A stretch of DNA of 64,000 nucleotides, from positions 39,092,896 to 39,156,895 of the forward strand of contig NC_091146.1 in assembly GCF_041381155.1 (NCBI RefSeq), in the 5' to 3' direction. The stretch is from Argopecten irradians (Eukaryota > Mollusca > Bivalvia > Pectinida > Pectinidae). The translations under genes and the position numbers were made by a program. The notes beneath the pieces are model-generated. The model was not told the origin of the DNA. It ran no database searches and saw only the letters and a list, made by a program, of their open reading frames with translations. Positions 34,072-45,945 of the stretch are shown one piece after another (the stretch's first letter is position 1; every line of letters starts with the position of its first letter).

Positions 34072-34953
34072 GACATAACCGCACAATGTTCGGTCACTTT
34101 TACGTCACGCCGGAATTTCATTGGAAAAAGCGTTGAACAGTAAAATAAATATAAGCGCAATACTATTTTTTTAAATTGAAAAACAGAAAAGGATATATTT
34201 TATTCAAACTACGGAAGGATCTTTTATCAAAATGTCTGCAGTATGCTTATTTCTATTGATGCGTTTTTGTTGAGAAAATGACGTTTTTTGGCGCGACCAG
34301 ATGTAAAACGCACCTGTATACAGTTTCCAGTTAAAGTGTCACTGTGGTCATACCGAACACCACAGGGCGGTAACATTTGACACAGAGATTCCCCGAAAAC
34401 GCACTATCATCGATGTCATTTCGTTATAATGAAATTGTGACGTCTATACTTCAAAATGGAGGACTTTGTTTGTAGACTTGCCGATCGACAGATCTGAAGA
34501 GAAAAGATAAAAAAGTGAAAAACCACAAATACACACAGTACAAAACGGTTCAAATACATGACCATAGAGACATGAATTGTTAATATAAAAAATACGTTTT
34601 TCTTCTATTTAATAACATGTCAGAAAATATAGACTGCGACGTCGTTCTACTTTTTTATCGAACAAAACCTTTGTCTTGCAGAAATGACACAAAATGAAAA
34701 TTTTAGATTGACTGTTCTGTCAACGCAAGTTCACGACGTTGAAAAAATGAAATACGTTTTTGCTCAAATATACGTGTGGCGAAATCTTTTTTGAAAATTC
34801 AAAAAAGTATTCGAAAAATTGCGTTTTTCTTTGTCTTGCAGGTTTGCCGAATGTCGGAAATGACGTCAATTGCGCTCGTCATGTTATACAATAATGACGT
34901 CTTTTACATTCAATAATGTTACCTAAAAGTGTCCGAACATTGTGCGCGATGTC
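34072..34953. mobile_element. 882-bp non-autonomous inverted-repeat element nested in X
   Basis: The X unit is interrupted after AAAACCTGT and resumes with TGTATGTACAG, giving a TGT target duplication at 34069-34071 and 34954-34956. The element begins GACATAACC and ends GCGATGTC. Both termini carry GCACAATGTTCGG, a variable base, then CACTTTTA in inverted orientation, so the terminal inverted repeat is about 30 bp. There is no open frame of note inside. The 3-bp duplication and the MITE-like size fit several cut-and-paste superfamilies, and the sequence alone does not decide which. Confidence 0.8.
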
Positions 34954-34956
34954 TGT

Positions 34957-36118
34957 ATGTACAGTCTGCATTTTTCGTACCTGTGTTGTAAGAACTTTTG
35001 TTTTCAAAAGTTATGAATTTCAAGGGGTGATATAGAAAAATGGCGGAAATATAGCTCTCCAAATATGGTAATTTTTTCCATTTCCTGATTTTTTCCGTTA
35101 TTTGTGAGCTCGTAGGGCCTTTATCATTTCAGTTAGGATTTTGATGTTTTGCAAATGTAGACTTTGGCCTATTGTCTGTACAGGTTTTTAATTTCAAAGA
35201 CATAAATTTGAAAATTGCGGAAATATAGCCCTCCGAATATGGCGTTTCGTTCATTTTTTAACGTAAATTTTACCGTAATTCATGAAAAATTCAAAGAGAA
35301 ATGTTCTGAATTGGATGTGGAAGAGCATTCTCTCAGATACATAAAATGACCAATTTCAAGGTCATATGATTCAAAATGGCGGAGATATAGGACATCAAAA
35401 ACCGAAATTTTAGTTTATTTTTTGTCCTTGCGACAGGCATTTCAGCGCCTTTAAACCTGTATGTACAGTGTTGATTTTTCATACCTATGTTGTATGAACT
35501 TTTGTCTTCAAAAGTTATGGAGTTTAAAGGGGCTATATAGAAAAATAGCGGAAATATAGCTCCTCAATTAGGTCAATTTGTTCCATTTTCTTATTTCTTT
35601 ATGTAATTTCTGAGCTCGTAGCGGCTTTATCATTTATTGTAAGGTGTTGATTTTTTTTGTAATGTAGACATTGGCATAATCTCTGTACAGAGTTTTAATT
35701 TCAAAGTAATGAATTTGAAAATGGTGGAAATATAGCCCTCCGAATATGGCATTTCGTTCACTTTTTAACGTAAATTTTACCGTAATTTATGTATTTCAAA
35801 GAGAGGTGTTTTGAATTGGATGTTAAAGAGCATGATCTCAGACACAGAATATGACTATTTTCAAGGTCATGTGATTCATAATGAAAACAGAAAACATCTT
35901 TAATTATGAAATTTTTAATTAGCCAGCCAATCAGCGGCCGGGTTTAAAATTATATCCTGGGCTCAATCTTCGTTACACACGGGCCGTTTCGAAGGTCTTT
36001 TTTCATTTAGTTTTGAATACTTTTCGGGATGTTTTAAGTTCTACATGTACACGTATATGTGAACAATGTACACATGTTTGCGTAAATACACGTACATGTG
36101 TAGCTACACCGCATACAT
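34957..36118 (+). repeat. Repeat family X, continuation after the nested element
   Basis: The ~510-bp unit resumes exactly where it was interrupted at 34071. Two more units follow, with AAAATGGCGG boxes at about 35039, 35377 and 35715 (the last as AAAATGGTGG). A truncated right module (AGCCAGCCAATCAGCGGC) starts at about 35920. Confidence 0.85.
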
Positions 36119-37949
36119 GGGGGTCAAATACACATATCATAAATAAATTGTTTAAATGGTCATAACTAACTTATCGTTGGTTTTTACAGCTTTCATGCAA
36201 TTATGTTATTTGAAGATAATCTACAGGGCAATGTTTTTCTAATAATAACTTGTTATAACAAGAGAACCCAGAGGGCTCGAACGAATTTGGAAATATGAAT
36301 TGGATTAAGATGAGAGTTCTCTTCGGCTGATCAAACTTCATGCAGATCTTCACTAAAACACTTTTATTCAGGGCTGAAAGTCAAGGTCATTTATTGGTTA
36401 CAATTTCAAAACCCATGCATTACCTAGTTCTTAACTTATCTGGCAATGACGGCATTGTAAACTAAATTATAGTGAAAAGCCCGCCAAATTGTCTATGACA
36501 ATTTCTAGTTAGGGATTTTCCATTGAGGATGGAAATCCCTATTGTTATTGTTCTGTTTTTTCTTCTTATAATTATTAGGGATTTCCATTCAGGATGGAAA
36601 TCCCTATTGTTTTTGTTCTGTTTTTTCTTTTTATTAGGGATTTCCATTCAGGATGGAAATCCCTATTGTTATTGTTCTGTTTTTTCTTATTATTCTTATT
36701 ATTTCCACGAAACCTTTTTAACACTTTTTCTCAAGAACGGAACAAGGTATGACGCTCAAATTTGGACACGTTATGTAGGTACATGAGTGCTTGAAACGTA
36801 CGTTCGATTTTGTACGATAAAGGTCAAGGTCAAGGTCACAGACGTAAAAAACTACTTTTTTCGAACGAACTTTAAATGCTCATAACTTCATAACTATACG
36901 CTGTACATCGTCCGTGTTTAGTTATTCAGGTAGATCGCGATATTGAAAGTTTTTTTTCTCATAACATGTTATCAGAGATTATGTCTAGGTCATGAGTTCG
37001 CTAGAGGGTCAAATGAGGTCAAACAAAGGTCAAATATGAACTTTAGCGTAGAAATGTTCAGAAGAGCGCATATGAAAGACCATGTTCTCAGGAACATAAA
37101 ATGACCAATTTCAAGGTCATATGATTCAAAATGGCGGATATATAGGACATCAAAAATCGAAATTTTAGTTTATATTTGTCCCTGCGCGAGACGTTTCAGC
37201 GCCTTGAAACCTGTATGTACAGTCTTGATTTTTCGTACCTGTGTTCGTACCTTTTGTCTTGAAAAGTTAAGAATAAAAATACACGTACATGTGTAGCTAC
37301 ACCGCATACATGGGGGTCAAAATACACATATCATAAATAAATTGTTTAAATGGTCATAACTAACTTATCGTTGGTTTTACAGCTTTCATGCAATTATGTT
37401 ATTTGAAGATAATCTACAGGGCAATGTTTTTCTAATAATAACTTGTTATAACAAGAGATCCCAGAGGACTCGAACGAATTTGGAAATATGAATTGGATTA
37501 AGATGAGAGTTTCTCTTCGGCTGATCAAACTTCATGCAGATCTTCACTAAAACACTTTTATTCAGGGCTGAAAGTCAAGGTCATTTATTGGTTACAATTT
37601 CAAAACCCATGCATTACCTAGTTCTTAACTTATCTGGCAATGACGGCATTGTAAACTAATTATAGTGAAAAGCCCGCCAAATTGTCTATGACAATTTCTA
37701 GTTAGGGATTTCCATTGAGGATGGAAATCCCTATTGTTATTGTTCTGTTTTTTCTTCTTATTATTATTAGGGATTTCCATTCAGGATGGAAATCCCTATT
37801 GTTATTGTTCTGTTTTTTCTTATTAGGGATTTCCATTCAGGATGGAAATCCCTATTGTTATTGTTCTGTTTTTTCTTCTTATTATTATTAGGGATTTCCA
37901 TTCAGGATGGAAATCCCTATTGTTATTGTTCTGTTTTTTTTCTATTATA
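36119..37949 (+). repeat. 1.19-kb tandem duplication with hairpin clusters
   Basis: The segment starting GGGGGTCAAATACACATATC at about 36119 recurs at about 37312. About 400 bp are nearly identical, including AACTTGTTATAACAAGAGA and GCCCGCCAAATTGTCTATGA. Each copy runs into a cluster of ~60-bp units carrying AGGGATTTCCAT-TCAGG-ATGGAAATCCCT, a perfect 12-bp inverted repeat with a 5-nt loop. There are three units at 36515-36670 and four at 37705-37925. Between them is a partial X left module plus part of one 510-bp unit. Frames at 36523-36786 and 37786-38031 read through the hairpin units and are not genes. Confidence 0.85.
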
Positions 37950-40256
37950 TTATTACATGCTAACCGATATTTACATAATATATAATTTTCAGTCATGTGG
38001 ACATGACGTACATAGGAATTATTTTACGTAATGAATAATTTGCGTGCCCCTGTGCTTGGGCTGAGGTGACCAATATTACATTTCACGGTCCCGGAATAGC
38101 AGTTGAGATGGGTAGTTTTTATCTTGTACATACGTTCCTTCCACATATTCATAATTCTAAATATAACTGTCGAAGACAGATATATCTGGATCAAATTATC
38201 GATGAAAAGTTACATTATGTATAAGACCACGATCAAGTGTATTGTGGGTAGCGATAGGCCTAGGACGTCTCCTTGCAGGCGGTATATGGAATTTTCAAAT
38301 TATTATTTGCCTAGTTGAAATAAATGATTTGTTTTAATGTCCAGGAGACAGGAGTCATCTCGTCTTTCCGTGTCAACACCAAAATAAAACTAACAGGCCT
38401 ATTCAAGGACTCGTCCTTGGCCTAGCTACTGTAAGATACTGACCATGTATATATCCGATGTAAATCCTCAGATATATAATTATTTATTCTGTAGTAATAG
38501 AGCTACATGTACATGTAGCCCTCGCCAGATATTGTGAATAGTTTGAATAGGCATGTTTGCATGATATATTAAAAAAAAAAAAAAAAAAAAGCGAAAAAAA
38601 ATTTGCCGGCGGTGGTGATAATCGAAAGATCAGAAGATCTGCACGTTAACACTAAACCAGATTTCTGTTTTTTTTATATACAGTGATTATTTTTATAAGA
38701 AGCAGATAACATTGTTGTATGATAGAGTATTTCCTTATAGAAAAAAATAAAAAAAAAATTGTAAATGTAATGTGCATGTAGCTGTTGTTTCAGCATGAAG
38801 AAAAGTGAAAAAAAAAGATAATAACACATTGATCACAAATCACAAAGTTTTGTGTTGTTCTTTGATATATCTGGTATACGATAATCTTTGTTTGTTTTAT
38901 TGATTTTCTCTGATATGCTCGAACGTCGTTGAAGACACCCCATGAGAGGAATGAGTTAGATTTCGCCGAGACGAAGCACACGGTCGTGTTACGTTGATAC
39001 GGAGAAAACGACAGTTTTTATTTTATACCATGGAATATCAAAGTTATATTATGCATTGAGAAATTGTACAACACAATCTTTTTTAGATTATATCTTTCTA
39101 CTGCGTATGCATCGTAAAATTCTACTAAGTTGCATGAAAAATCACGATAACTGCAGGTACAGGTAGGCCTAATGTTATACAATGCACAGTCGATGTCGGG
39201 AACAGATCCGATTTGATGCATTCAACTCAAATATAAAAAAAAATTGAATGCTACAGCCGAAACCTTTTGGACTCAGAGATAGTCAAAGATCGCTTTTTTT
39301 AATTAATAAGAAAAAATAAACACGAAAAAATCACGATAGCTGCTCGCAACCCAGTGGTACCGCGGTTTCATCGGTTTTCGACGGCGAAAGACCAAAATAG
39401 ATTTTTTACACACAATGTGAAACATATTCAATTCAACTCATTAATTATAATATATAATATATATAATTTATATGTGTCAGAAGCATGTTAATGATGTTTT
39501 TTGTGCAATATTTCATAAAATTCATCTACTAAACGAAGCCTTGTTATCCACAAACGCTGTAAGATTTACATTGTAGCTTACGTAGGCCTACTGTTTCTTT
39601 TTGTCAAAGTGACGTTTAAATAATGAAATGTTCCAAGATAAAGTAACACTATTATTTTTTAAACTATGTTAAGCTGTATATGAGTGCAAATTGCCACCAT
39701 AATACCGCAAATGAGTGCTTATTCAATCCTTCAAAACGTCAGCTTGCAAGGTCGAATCACCCGGGCTCATAGAGGACTAAAAATTGACGTCATTGGAATG
39801 TTCGGGATCAAATCGTCAAATTTAGAAATGGTAATCAGAATAAAGAAATTAATCATTTACTTATACACATCGCAATATTTTCATATCGCAACTGTTACAT
39901 GAAATTCTTATTACCTGGTATCGAGTTCTATGCCTGATTAATCTCGATATTTAGTGCTGAAAATATCTGGTTTATTGATATTATTCCGCTACTTTTGTTG
40001 AGTTTGAATTCGCAAATTCGAAGGGCGTCAGAACGCTTGTTTTCAACCGGAATCAACACCGTAGTGATAAAGACCTTCCAAGTAAATTTTTGCATCGACA
40101 TAAAAAGTTGATTTTCTCAAAAACTAAGAAAAATAAAATACATTAATTTTGCTGGAACACTAAAAAAAAATCATTCTGATTTCGGAACAGTTGGAATCAT
40201 GAAGATACCTCTAACAGTATTTTTTATTATTATTATTATATATTATGTAAGTAATT
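37950..40256. repeat. ~2.3-kb segment, tandem copy 1 (uninterrupted)
   Basis: It runs from GCTAACCGATATTTACATAA to ATATTATGTAAGTAATTA and is immediately followed by a second copy. An A-run of about 20 lies at 38570-38590. Small open frames repeated between copies (38103-38318 and 40406-40639; 39684-39902 and 45380-45634) have no domain and are disrupted differently in the two copies. The segment is probably a non-coding element or a locus duplicated as a block. The uninterrupted GATAGAGTATTTCC near 38725 is the empty site for the transposon in copy 2. Confidence 0.85.
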
Positions 40257-40865
40257 ACAAGCTAACCGATATTTACATAATATATTATTTTCAGTCATGT
40301 GGACATGACGTACATAGGAATTATTTTACATAACGAATAATTTGCGTGCCCCTGTGCTTGGGCTGAGGTGACCAATATTACATTTCACGGTCCCCGGAAT
40401 AGCAGTTGAGATGGGTTGTTTTTATCTTGTACATACGTTCCTTCCACATATTCATAATTCTAAATATAACTGTCGAAGACAGATATATCTGGATCAAATT
40501 ATCGATGAAAAGTTACATATGTATAAGACCACGATCAAGTGTATTGTGGGTAGCGATAGGCCTAGGACGTCTCCTTGCAGGCGGTATATGGAATTTTCAA
40601 ATTATTATTTGCCTAGATGAAATAAATGATTTGTTTTAATGTCCAGGAGATAGTAGTCATCTCGTCTTTCCGTGTCAACACCAAAATAAAACTAACAGGC
40701 CTATTCAAGGACACGTCCTTGGCCTAGCTACTGTAAGATACTGACCGTGTATATATACGATGTAAATCCTCAGATATATAATTATTTATTCTGTAGTAAT
40801 AGAGCTACATGTACATGTAGCCCTCGCCAGATATTGTGAATAGTTTGAATAGGCATGTTTGCATG

Positions 40866-40910
<45 letters not shown>

Positions 40911-41033
40911 CCGCCGGTGGTGAGAATAGAAAGATCAGAAGATCTGCACGTTAACACTAAACTAGATTTCTGCTTTTTTATATACAGTGATTTTTTTTTA
41001 TAAGAAGCAGATAACATTGTTGTATGATAGAGT
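40257..41033. repeat. ~2.3-kb segment, tandem copy 2, left part
   Basis: It is nearly identical to 37950-38730. Differences include a longer A-run (about 38 instead of about 20) and a few substitutions. It ends at GATAGAGT, where the inverted-repeat transposon begins. Confidence 0.9.
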
Positions 41034-41994
41034 CCCAGATAGCATCGCAATGTTGGCCCAATATTGGCCTAATGCTGGCAGTTACATCGGGCCAGTATTG
41101 GCAGTTGACATTGGCCCGCTGTTGATTTGCAAATTGGTCCAGTGTCGGCCCAGTGTGTCGGTTCTATGTCGGCCCAATAATGGCATGTCGGCTTTCGAAT
41201 GTCAGGCCAACATTGGGCCGATGTAGAAGTTAGCATTTATATTGGCCCAGCATTGGCCCAATTCCGGCTATCTGTTGGCCCAATGCTGGTCTGATGTTGA
41301 TTTGTCTGATCCATTGGGTCGATTAATTTTAAAGCATTAATTAATTTTAGCTTAGTAAATACCTCTCTCATTAATGCCATAAAATCGCTTGGTTCCTAAT
41401 TAAACACCAATCCATTCCACATGAACAGGTTATTTCAACATTTGATAATACATTGCTTCTATTGATCAAAATAGACTTTAAAAGCTCATATTCTTCCATA
41501 TATCTATATTTCCTAAAATGACATTAAAAATATAGATTCCAAAACTTAACCCATATTAATTAAATGATGAAATAACCTGTTATGATATATTTCTAAAATT
41601 ACCAAAATGTCAGCAAAGAAAAATGCAACTATTAGATATGGAATAACATTGAAGTGTATTTTTCTTACTTCAAAAACAATAAAAGATTTTTTTTTTTAAT
41701 CATAAAGATTAAAGAGCATGCCAACTGTTTTTAATGGATCAAACCTTTTGTGGTATTTCCCAAATCTATGTTCATTGTTTGTGTATTCATAACAGTTTAC
41801 TATAATTCCTCTGGACATAAAAAGAAAAAAAACCCAAATAAGCTTGTATAACTTGCGCTCACTGGTATGTTTTTTTTTAAATGTCAGTTATGGAAAATGT
41901 CAATCTCTCCAAAGAAATTCCAGCCAATAGCACAAAGAGAATTATTTTACACGTTTAATCTAATCTGGATCTCCACTTTCTTAGACAGTCTCTA

Positions 41995-42583
41995 CTATTG
42001 TATATAGTGGCCAGCTTCTTGTTTTTGTCTTTCTTTGCTTCCTCCCTCTCTGTCTCCAAAAGTGCAAAGCCAGGCTTTTATGATGTTGTGAATTTCAGCA
42101 TCTGTTGCATTAGATGCCATTCTGTTTTTTCTTACAGCCTCTATAATAAAAAAGTAAATACATCTATTGATATGTACCGTACAGAAACATTGTAGGGGTA
42201 TAGCATTGAACACAGGTCTAAATTTCTACATTTTCATGTCTATATCTGAGCTTAATTTTCACTCTCTGCCAACACATTTCTAAGCTTTGCTTCGATAACA
42301 AAATGCAGCTAACTTATCGTACAGTTTAAGAACTAAATTTTGATATGTAATGATTATTTTACATTATGATTAAGGCATTTTCTACTTATGGCTTCAATAT
42401 CAAACTTTGACAGAACAAAGTATAATATGTCTTCCCTTTATGGACATTATACAATGACTAATTTTATACTTACTTGTGATGACTGCACATAATGAGGCTT
42501 GGTGTCCTTTCCTTGCCAATTAAAAAACTCGTTGTTTGAATCCGGCGAGTGCAAGTAGCGACAATTGTTGGCAGGTTGGTAAT
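41995..42583 (-). CDS. Transposon-borne gene, last two exons (partial)
   Basis: On the minus strand, ATTGTCACAG leads into exon 42583-42474 (110 bp), ending TCACAA|GTAAGT. It translates as YQPANNCRYLHSPDSNNEFF then NWQGKDTKPHYVQSSQ. An intron of 335 bp ends TTATAGAG, and the last exon 42138-41995 reads AVRKNRMASNATDAEIHNII, then KAWLCTFGDREGGSKERQKQ, to a TAG stop. Phases match: phase 1 in, phase 0 between. The pattern W-x-G...A-V-R-x-N...T-x-x-E-I...W-L...R resembles the C-terminal region of proteins I associate with DUF4806-type or transposon-linked families, but that match is from memory and unverified. Upstream exons were not resolved, so the product is partial. Confidence 0.5.
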
Positions 42584-43742
42584 CTGTGACAATAGAAAAA
42601 ACAAAACATAACTTCCTGAAACCAACATTCTTGTAAACTAAAACTAATTTATTTATTAGCTTATAAGCCAAATGACTCCCTTGTTGTTTCAATTGTTCTC
42701 TCAAATTTTTTGAATACACGTGTACTTATAAATTGTGTGTACTATCTATATCACAGCAGCAAAATTTGCACATACTTTAGGGATTTCCACCACAATCAGG
42801 TGATGCTATAGTTTTGTTATCAATAACCTTCTTACCAAGTGCCTGGAGGGAGACTAGTGGTCAGTGTTTAGGATATGGACGGAAGAGAAATAAGGGATGT
42901 GTGATTTTAGTTTCATGTCACAGAGGAATGTTGTAAAGGGAGTGTGATCTATTCTATACATCACAACCATTTCAGCATTGGATTATGTATAGAATTCAAA
43001 ATTGTAATCTTGTATATAATCATATAACTCTTCACTTGTTAAGTTGCTTATCTAAAGTAGGCTTGATCGTAAACAGCCTGATTATAGCAACATTAATTAT
43101 AATTCAAAAGGAATTTTCTGTACTGATTTATAATTTTAAATTTGCTCTAATGCTGTAAAATGTACTTCTTTATTAGAACTTTCAAACTCTATATCATATC
43201 AGACAAATAACTTATACTACTTATGAAATAATGTTATTATGTCTGTGGATGTTATTCAACTTAATCTTTTCTCACCATCTACAGTGTATACGTACACTGA
43301 CCATGTGATTTAGACACATGTGGTAATGTTTACATGCAGCAGCAGAGGCTGGTCACTATGCACTTGAAGTATACTTTCCGCCCACTACCTAATCAGCTTA
43401 ATTGTTAACCACCCGAATTTTTAAGTAGGACGTTCCCAGCCTTTCAAAAATAATATATTTCGTTGTTGCATGTACATTATGCACATGTTTCATAACATGT
43501 TAATTATCTACATCTACATGTACCACTTTCAACCTGATCACAAATTTTGTGAAATATGTTTTTGGCATGTGTAATAATACTGATAAATTGGCAAAGGTTT
43601 AGCTTTAGTTTTGAACATGGAAATGGAACTATAAACATACACCAAACAATCTGTACATCACCACAACGTTAAAATAGATATGATATCATTATTATTGATC
43701 ATTAACTAGTATATCATAACAAAAGTAACTCTACTTACAATT

Positions 43743-43890
43743 TTGATGTGGTCTTGAAATAATTCTTCCTATATGTCAGCAAAACTCAAAATGAATTCAT
43801 GTGTGCTGGTCAGCTCCTGGTCAACTAGCTATAGAGTGTGGTCCAGATACAAATAGATGGGGATGGTCTTGGCGGGAATAGTCACGTGAC
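43743..43890 (-). promoter_or_regulatory. Possible promoter and 5' exon of the transposon-borne gene
   Basis: On the minus strand, a perfect 10-bp palindrome GTCACGTGAC (E-box core, 43881-43890) lies upstream of a segment that ends AAAATT|GTAAGTAG at about 43742, a consensus donor. No long frame is open, so this would be a 5' UTR exon. The arrangement of promoter motif, donor and downstream coding exons at 42583 and 42138 is consistent with one minus-strand gene, but nothing directly joins them. Confidence 0.25.
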
Positions 43891-44460
43891 TCATAGCAGA
43901 TGTGGATCATTGATAGTGCCCGCCAGCGGAAATTAGACTTACCTGTAAATCCTTGTACACGTAATGGTATAAATATGACCAGAAGACCGAGTCAAATATG
44001 CAAAAATTTTAATTCAAGCAATGAATCTCGCAGATACACACAGACATAAAATAGGCCTAGGAAATAAAGATTTTTTTTTTTTTTCATTTACATTATTTAC
44101 GGTACAAACCATTTAAATCAACTCACGGTCATTAGAGAAATTCTGGTTACTGTGTGTAGTACATAACATGGTTTCATTATTTTATTGAAAGTTTTTTTCT
44201 GTCACACGTCGCATTGGCCTGATGAAACTGTATTGGGAATCGGCCAATTTGCCAATAATGGGCCAACATTTTACCAATGTAAGCAGGCCAACCATTGGGC
44301 GTACAACATCGGACCAATAATGGGCCAACTTTATCATCCCAACCGTTGGTCGTACTTCATCGGGCCAACATTGGGCCATTGATAGTACACCGACTGCCAG
44401 CGGTCACCCGACCGTACGACCATTACCCAACATCGGGCCAACATTGGCATGTTATCTGGG

Positions 44461-45945
44461 GTATTTCCTTATAGGAAAAATAAAAATTTGTAAATGTAAT
44501 GTGCATGTAGCTGTTTTTTCAGCATGAAGAAAAGTGAAAAAAGGATAATAACACATTGATCACAAATCACAAAGTTTTTTGTTGTTCTTTAATATACCTG
44601 GTATACGATAATCTTTGTTTGTTATTTTATTGATTTTATTTCTGATATGCTCGAACGTCGTTGAAGACACCCCCTGAGAGGAATGAGAGACGAAGCACAC
44701 GCTCGTGTTACGTTGATACGAAGAAAACGACAGTTTTTTATTTTATACCATAAAATATAAAATACAAAGTTATATTATGCATTGAGAAATTTTACAATAC
44801 AATCTTTTTTAGATTATATCTTTTTACTGCGTATGCATCGTAAAATTCTACTAAGTTGCGTGAAAAATCACGATAATAGGCCTAATGTTATACAATGCAC
44901 AGTCGATGTCGGGAACAGATCCGATTTGATGCATTCAACTCAAATATAAAAAAAATGAATGCTATAGCCGAAACCGTTTGGACTCAGAAATAGTCTTAAG
45001 TCTTCAAAGATCGCTTTTTAATGAATAAGAAAAAATAAACACGAAAAAATCACGACAGCTGCTCGCAACCCAGTGGTACCGCGGTTTCATCGGTTTTTCG
45101 ACGGCGAAAGACCAAGATAGATTTTTTACACACAATGTCAAACATATTCAATTCAACTCATTAATTATATGTGTCAGAAGCATGTTAATGATGTTTTTTT
45201 TGTGCAATATTTCATGAAATTCATCTACTAAACGAAGCCTTGTATCCTCAAACGTTGTAAGATTTACATTGTAGCCTACGTAGGCCTACTGTTTCTTTCT
45301 GTCAAAGTGACGTTTAAATAATGGAATGTTCCAAGATAAAGTAACACTATTATTTTAAACTATGTTAAGCTGTATATGAGTGCAAATTGCCACCATAATA
45401 CCGCAAATGAGTGCTTATCCAATCCTTCAAAACGTCAGCTTGCAAGGTCGAATCACCCGGGCTCATAGAGGACTAAAAAATGACGTCATTGGAATGTTCG
45501 GGATCAAATCGTCAAATTTAGAAAATGGTAATCAGAATAAAGAAATTAATCATTTATTTACTCACATCGCAATATTTTCATATCGCAACTGTTACAGGAA
45601 ATTCTTTTTACCTGGTATCGAGTTCTATGCCTGATTAATCTCGATATTTAGTGCTGAAAATATCTGGTTTATTGATATTATTCCGCTATTTTTGTTGAGT
45701 TTGAATTCGCAAATTCGAAGGGCGTCAGAACGCTTGTTTTCAACCGGAATCAACACCGTAGTGATAAAGACCTTCCAAGTGAATATTTGCATCGACATAA
45801 AAAGTTGATTTTCTCAAAAAGTAAGAAAAATAAAATACATTAATTTTGCTGGAACATTAAAAAATCATTCTGATTTCGGAACAGTTGGAATTATGAAGAT
45901 ACCTCTAACAGTATTTTTATTATTATTAGTATATATTATGTAAGT
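44461..45945. repeat. ~2.3-kb segment, tandem copy 2, right part
   Basis: It resumes GTATTTCCTTATAG exactly where copy 1 continues and follows 38731-40256 with small indels (for example, it lacks part of the TATAATATATAA stretch found near 39450). It ends GTAAGTAATTA, and family X restarts directly. Confidence 0.9.

Larger units (their letters stand above)
41034..44460. mobile_element. 3427-bp inverted-repeat DNA transposon with subterminal repeats
   Basis: The element starts CCCAGATAGCAT and ends ATGTTATCTGGG. The inverted ends share CCCAGATA, a short variable stretch, then CAATGTTGGCCC. GT flanks both sides (41032-41033 and 44461-44462), and copy 1 of the host segment has a single GT (GATAGAGTATTTCC). 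This supports a 2-bp duplication, although ambiguity in the end base leaves 1-2 bp open. Both ends (about 41045-41310 and 44210-44460) are packed with variants of TTGGCCCAATRTTGG, a subterminal array that transposases often bind. The interior is AT-rich and carries exons on the minus strand. The superfamily is not assigned. Confidence 0.85.

Noticed and set aside
38103..40639. Frames shared between the two 2.3-kb copies (38103-38318, 40406-40639) as a gene
   Set aside because: A one-base difference changes the frame between copies, and neither has a domain or start context; sequence identity comes from the duplication.
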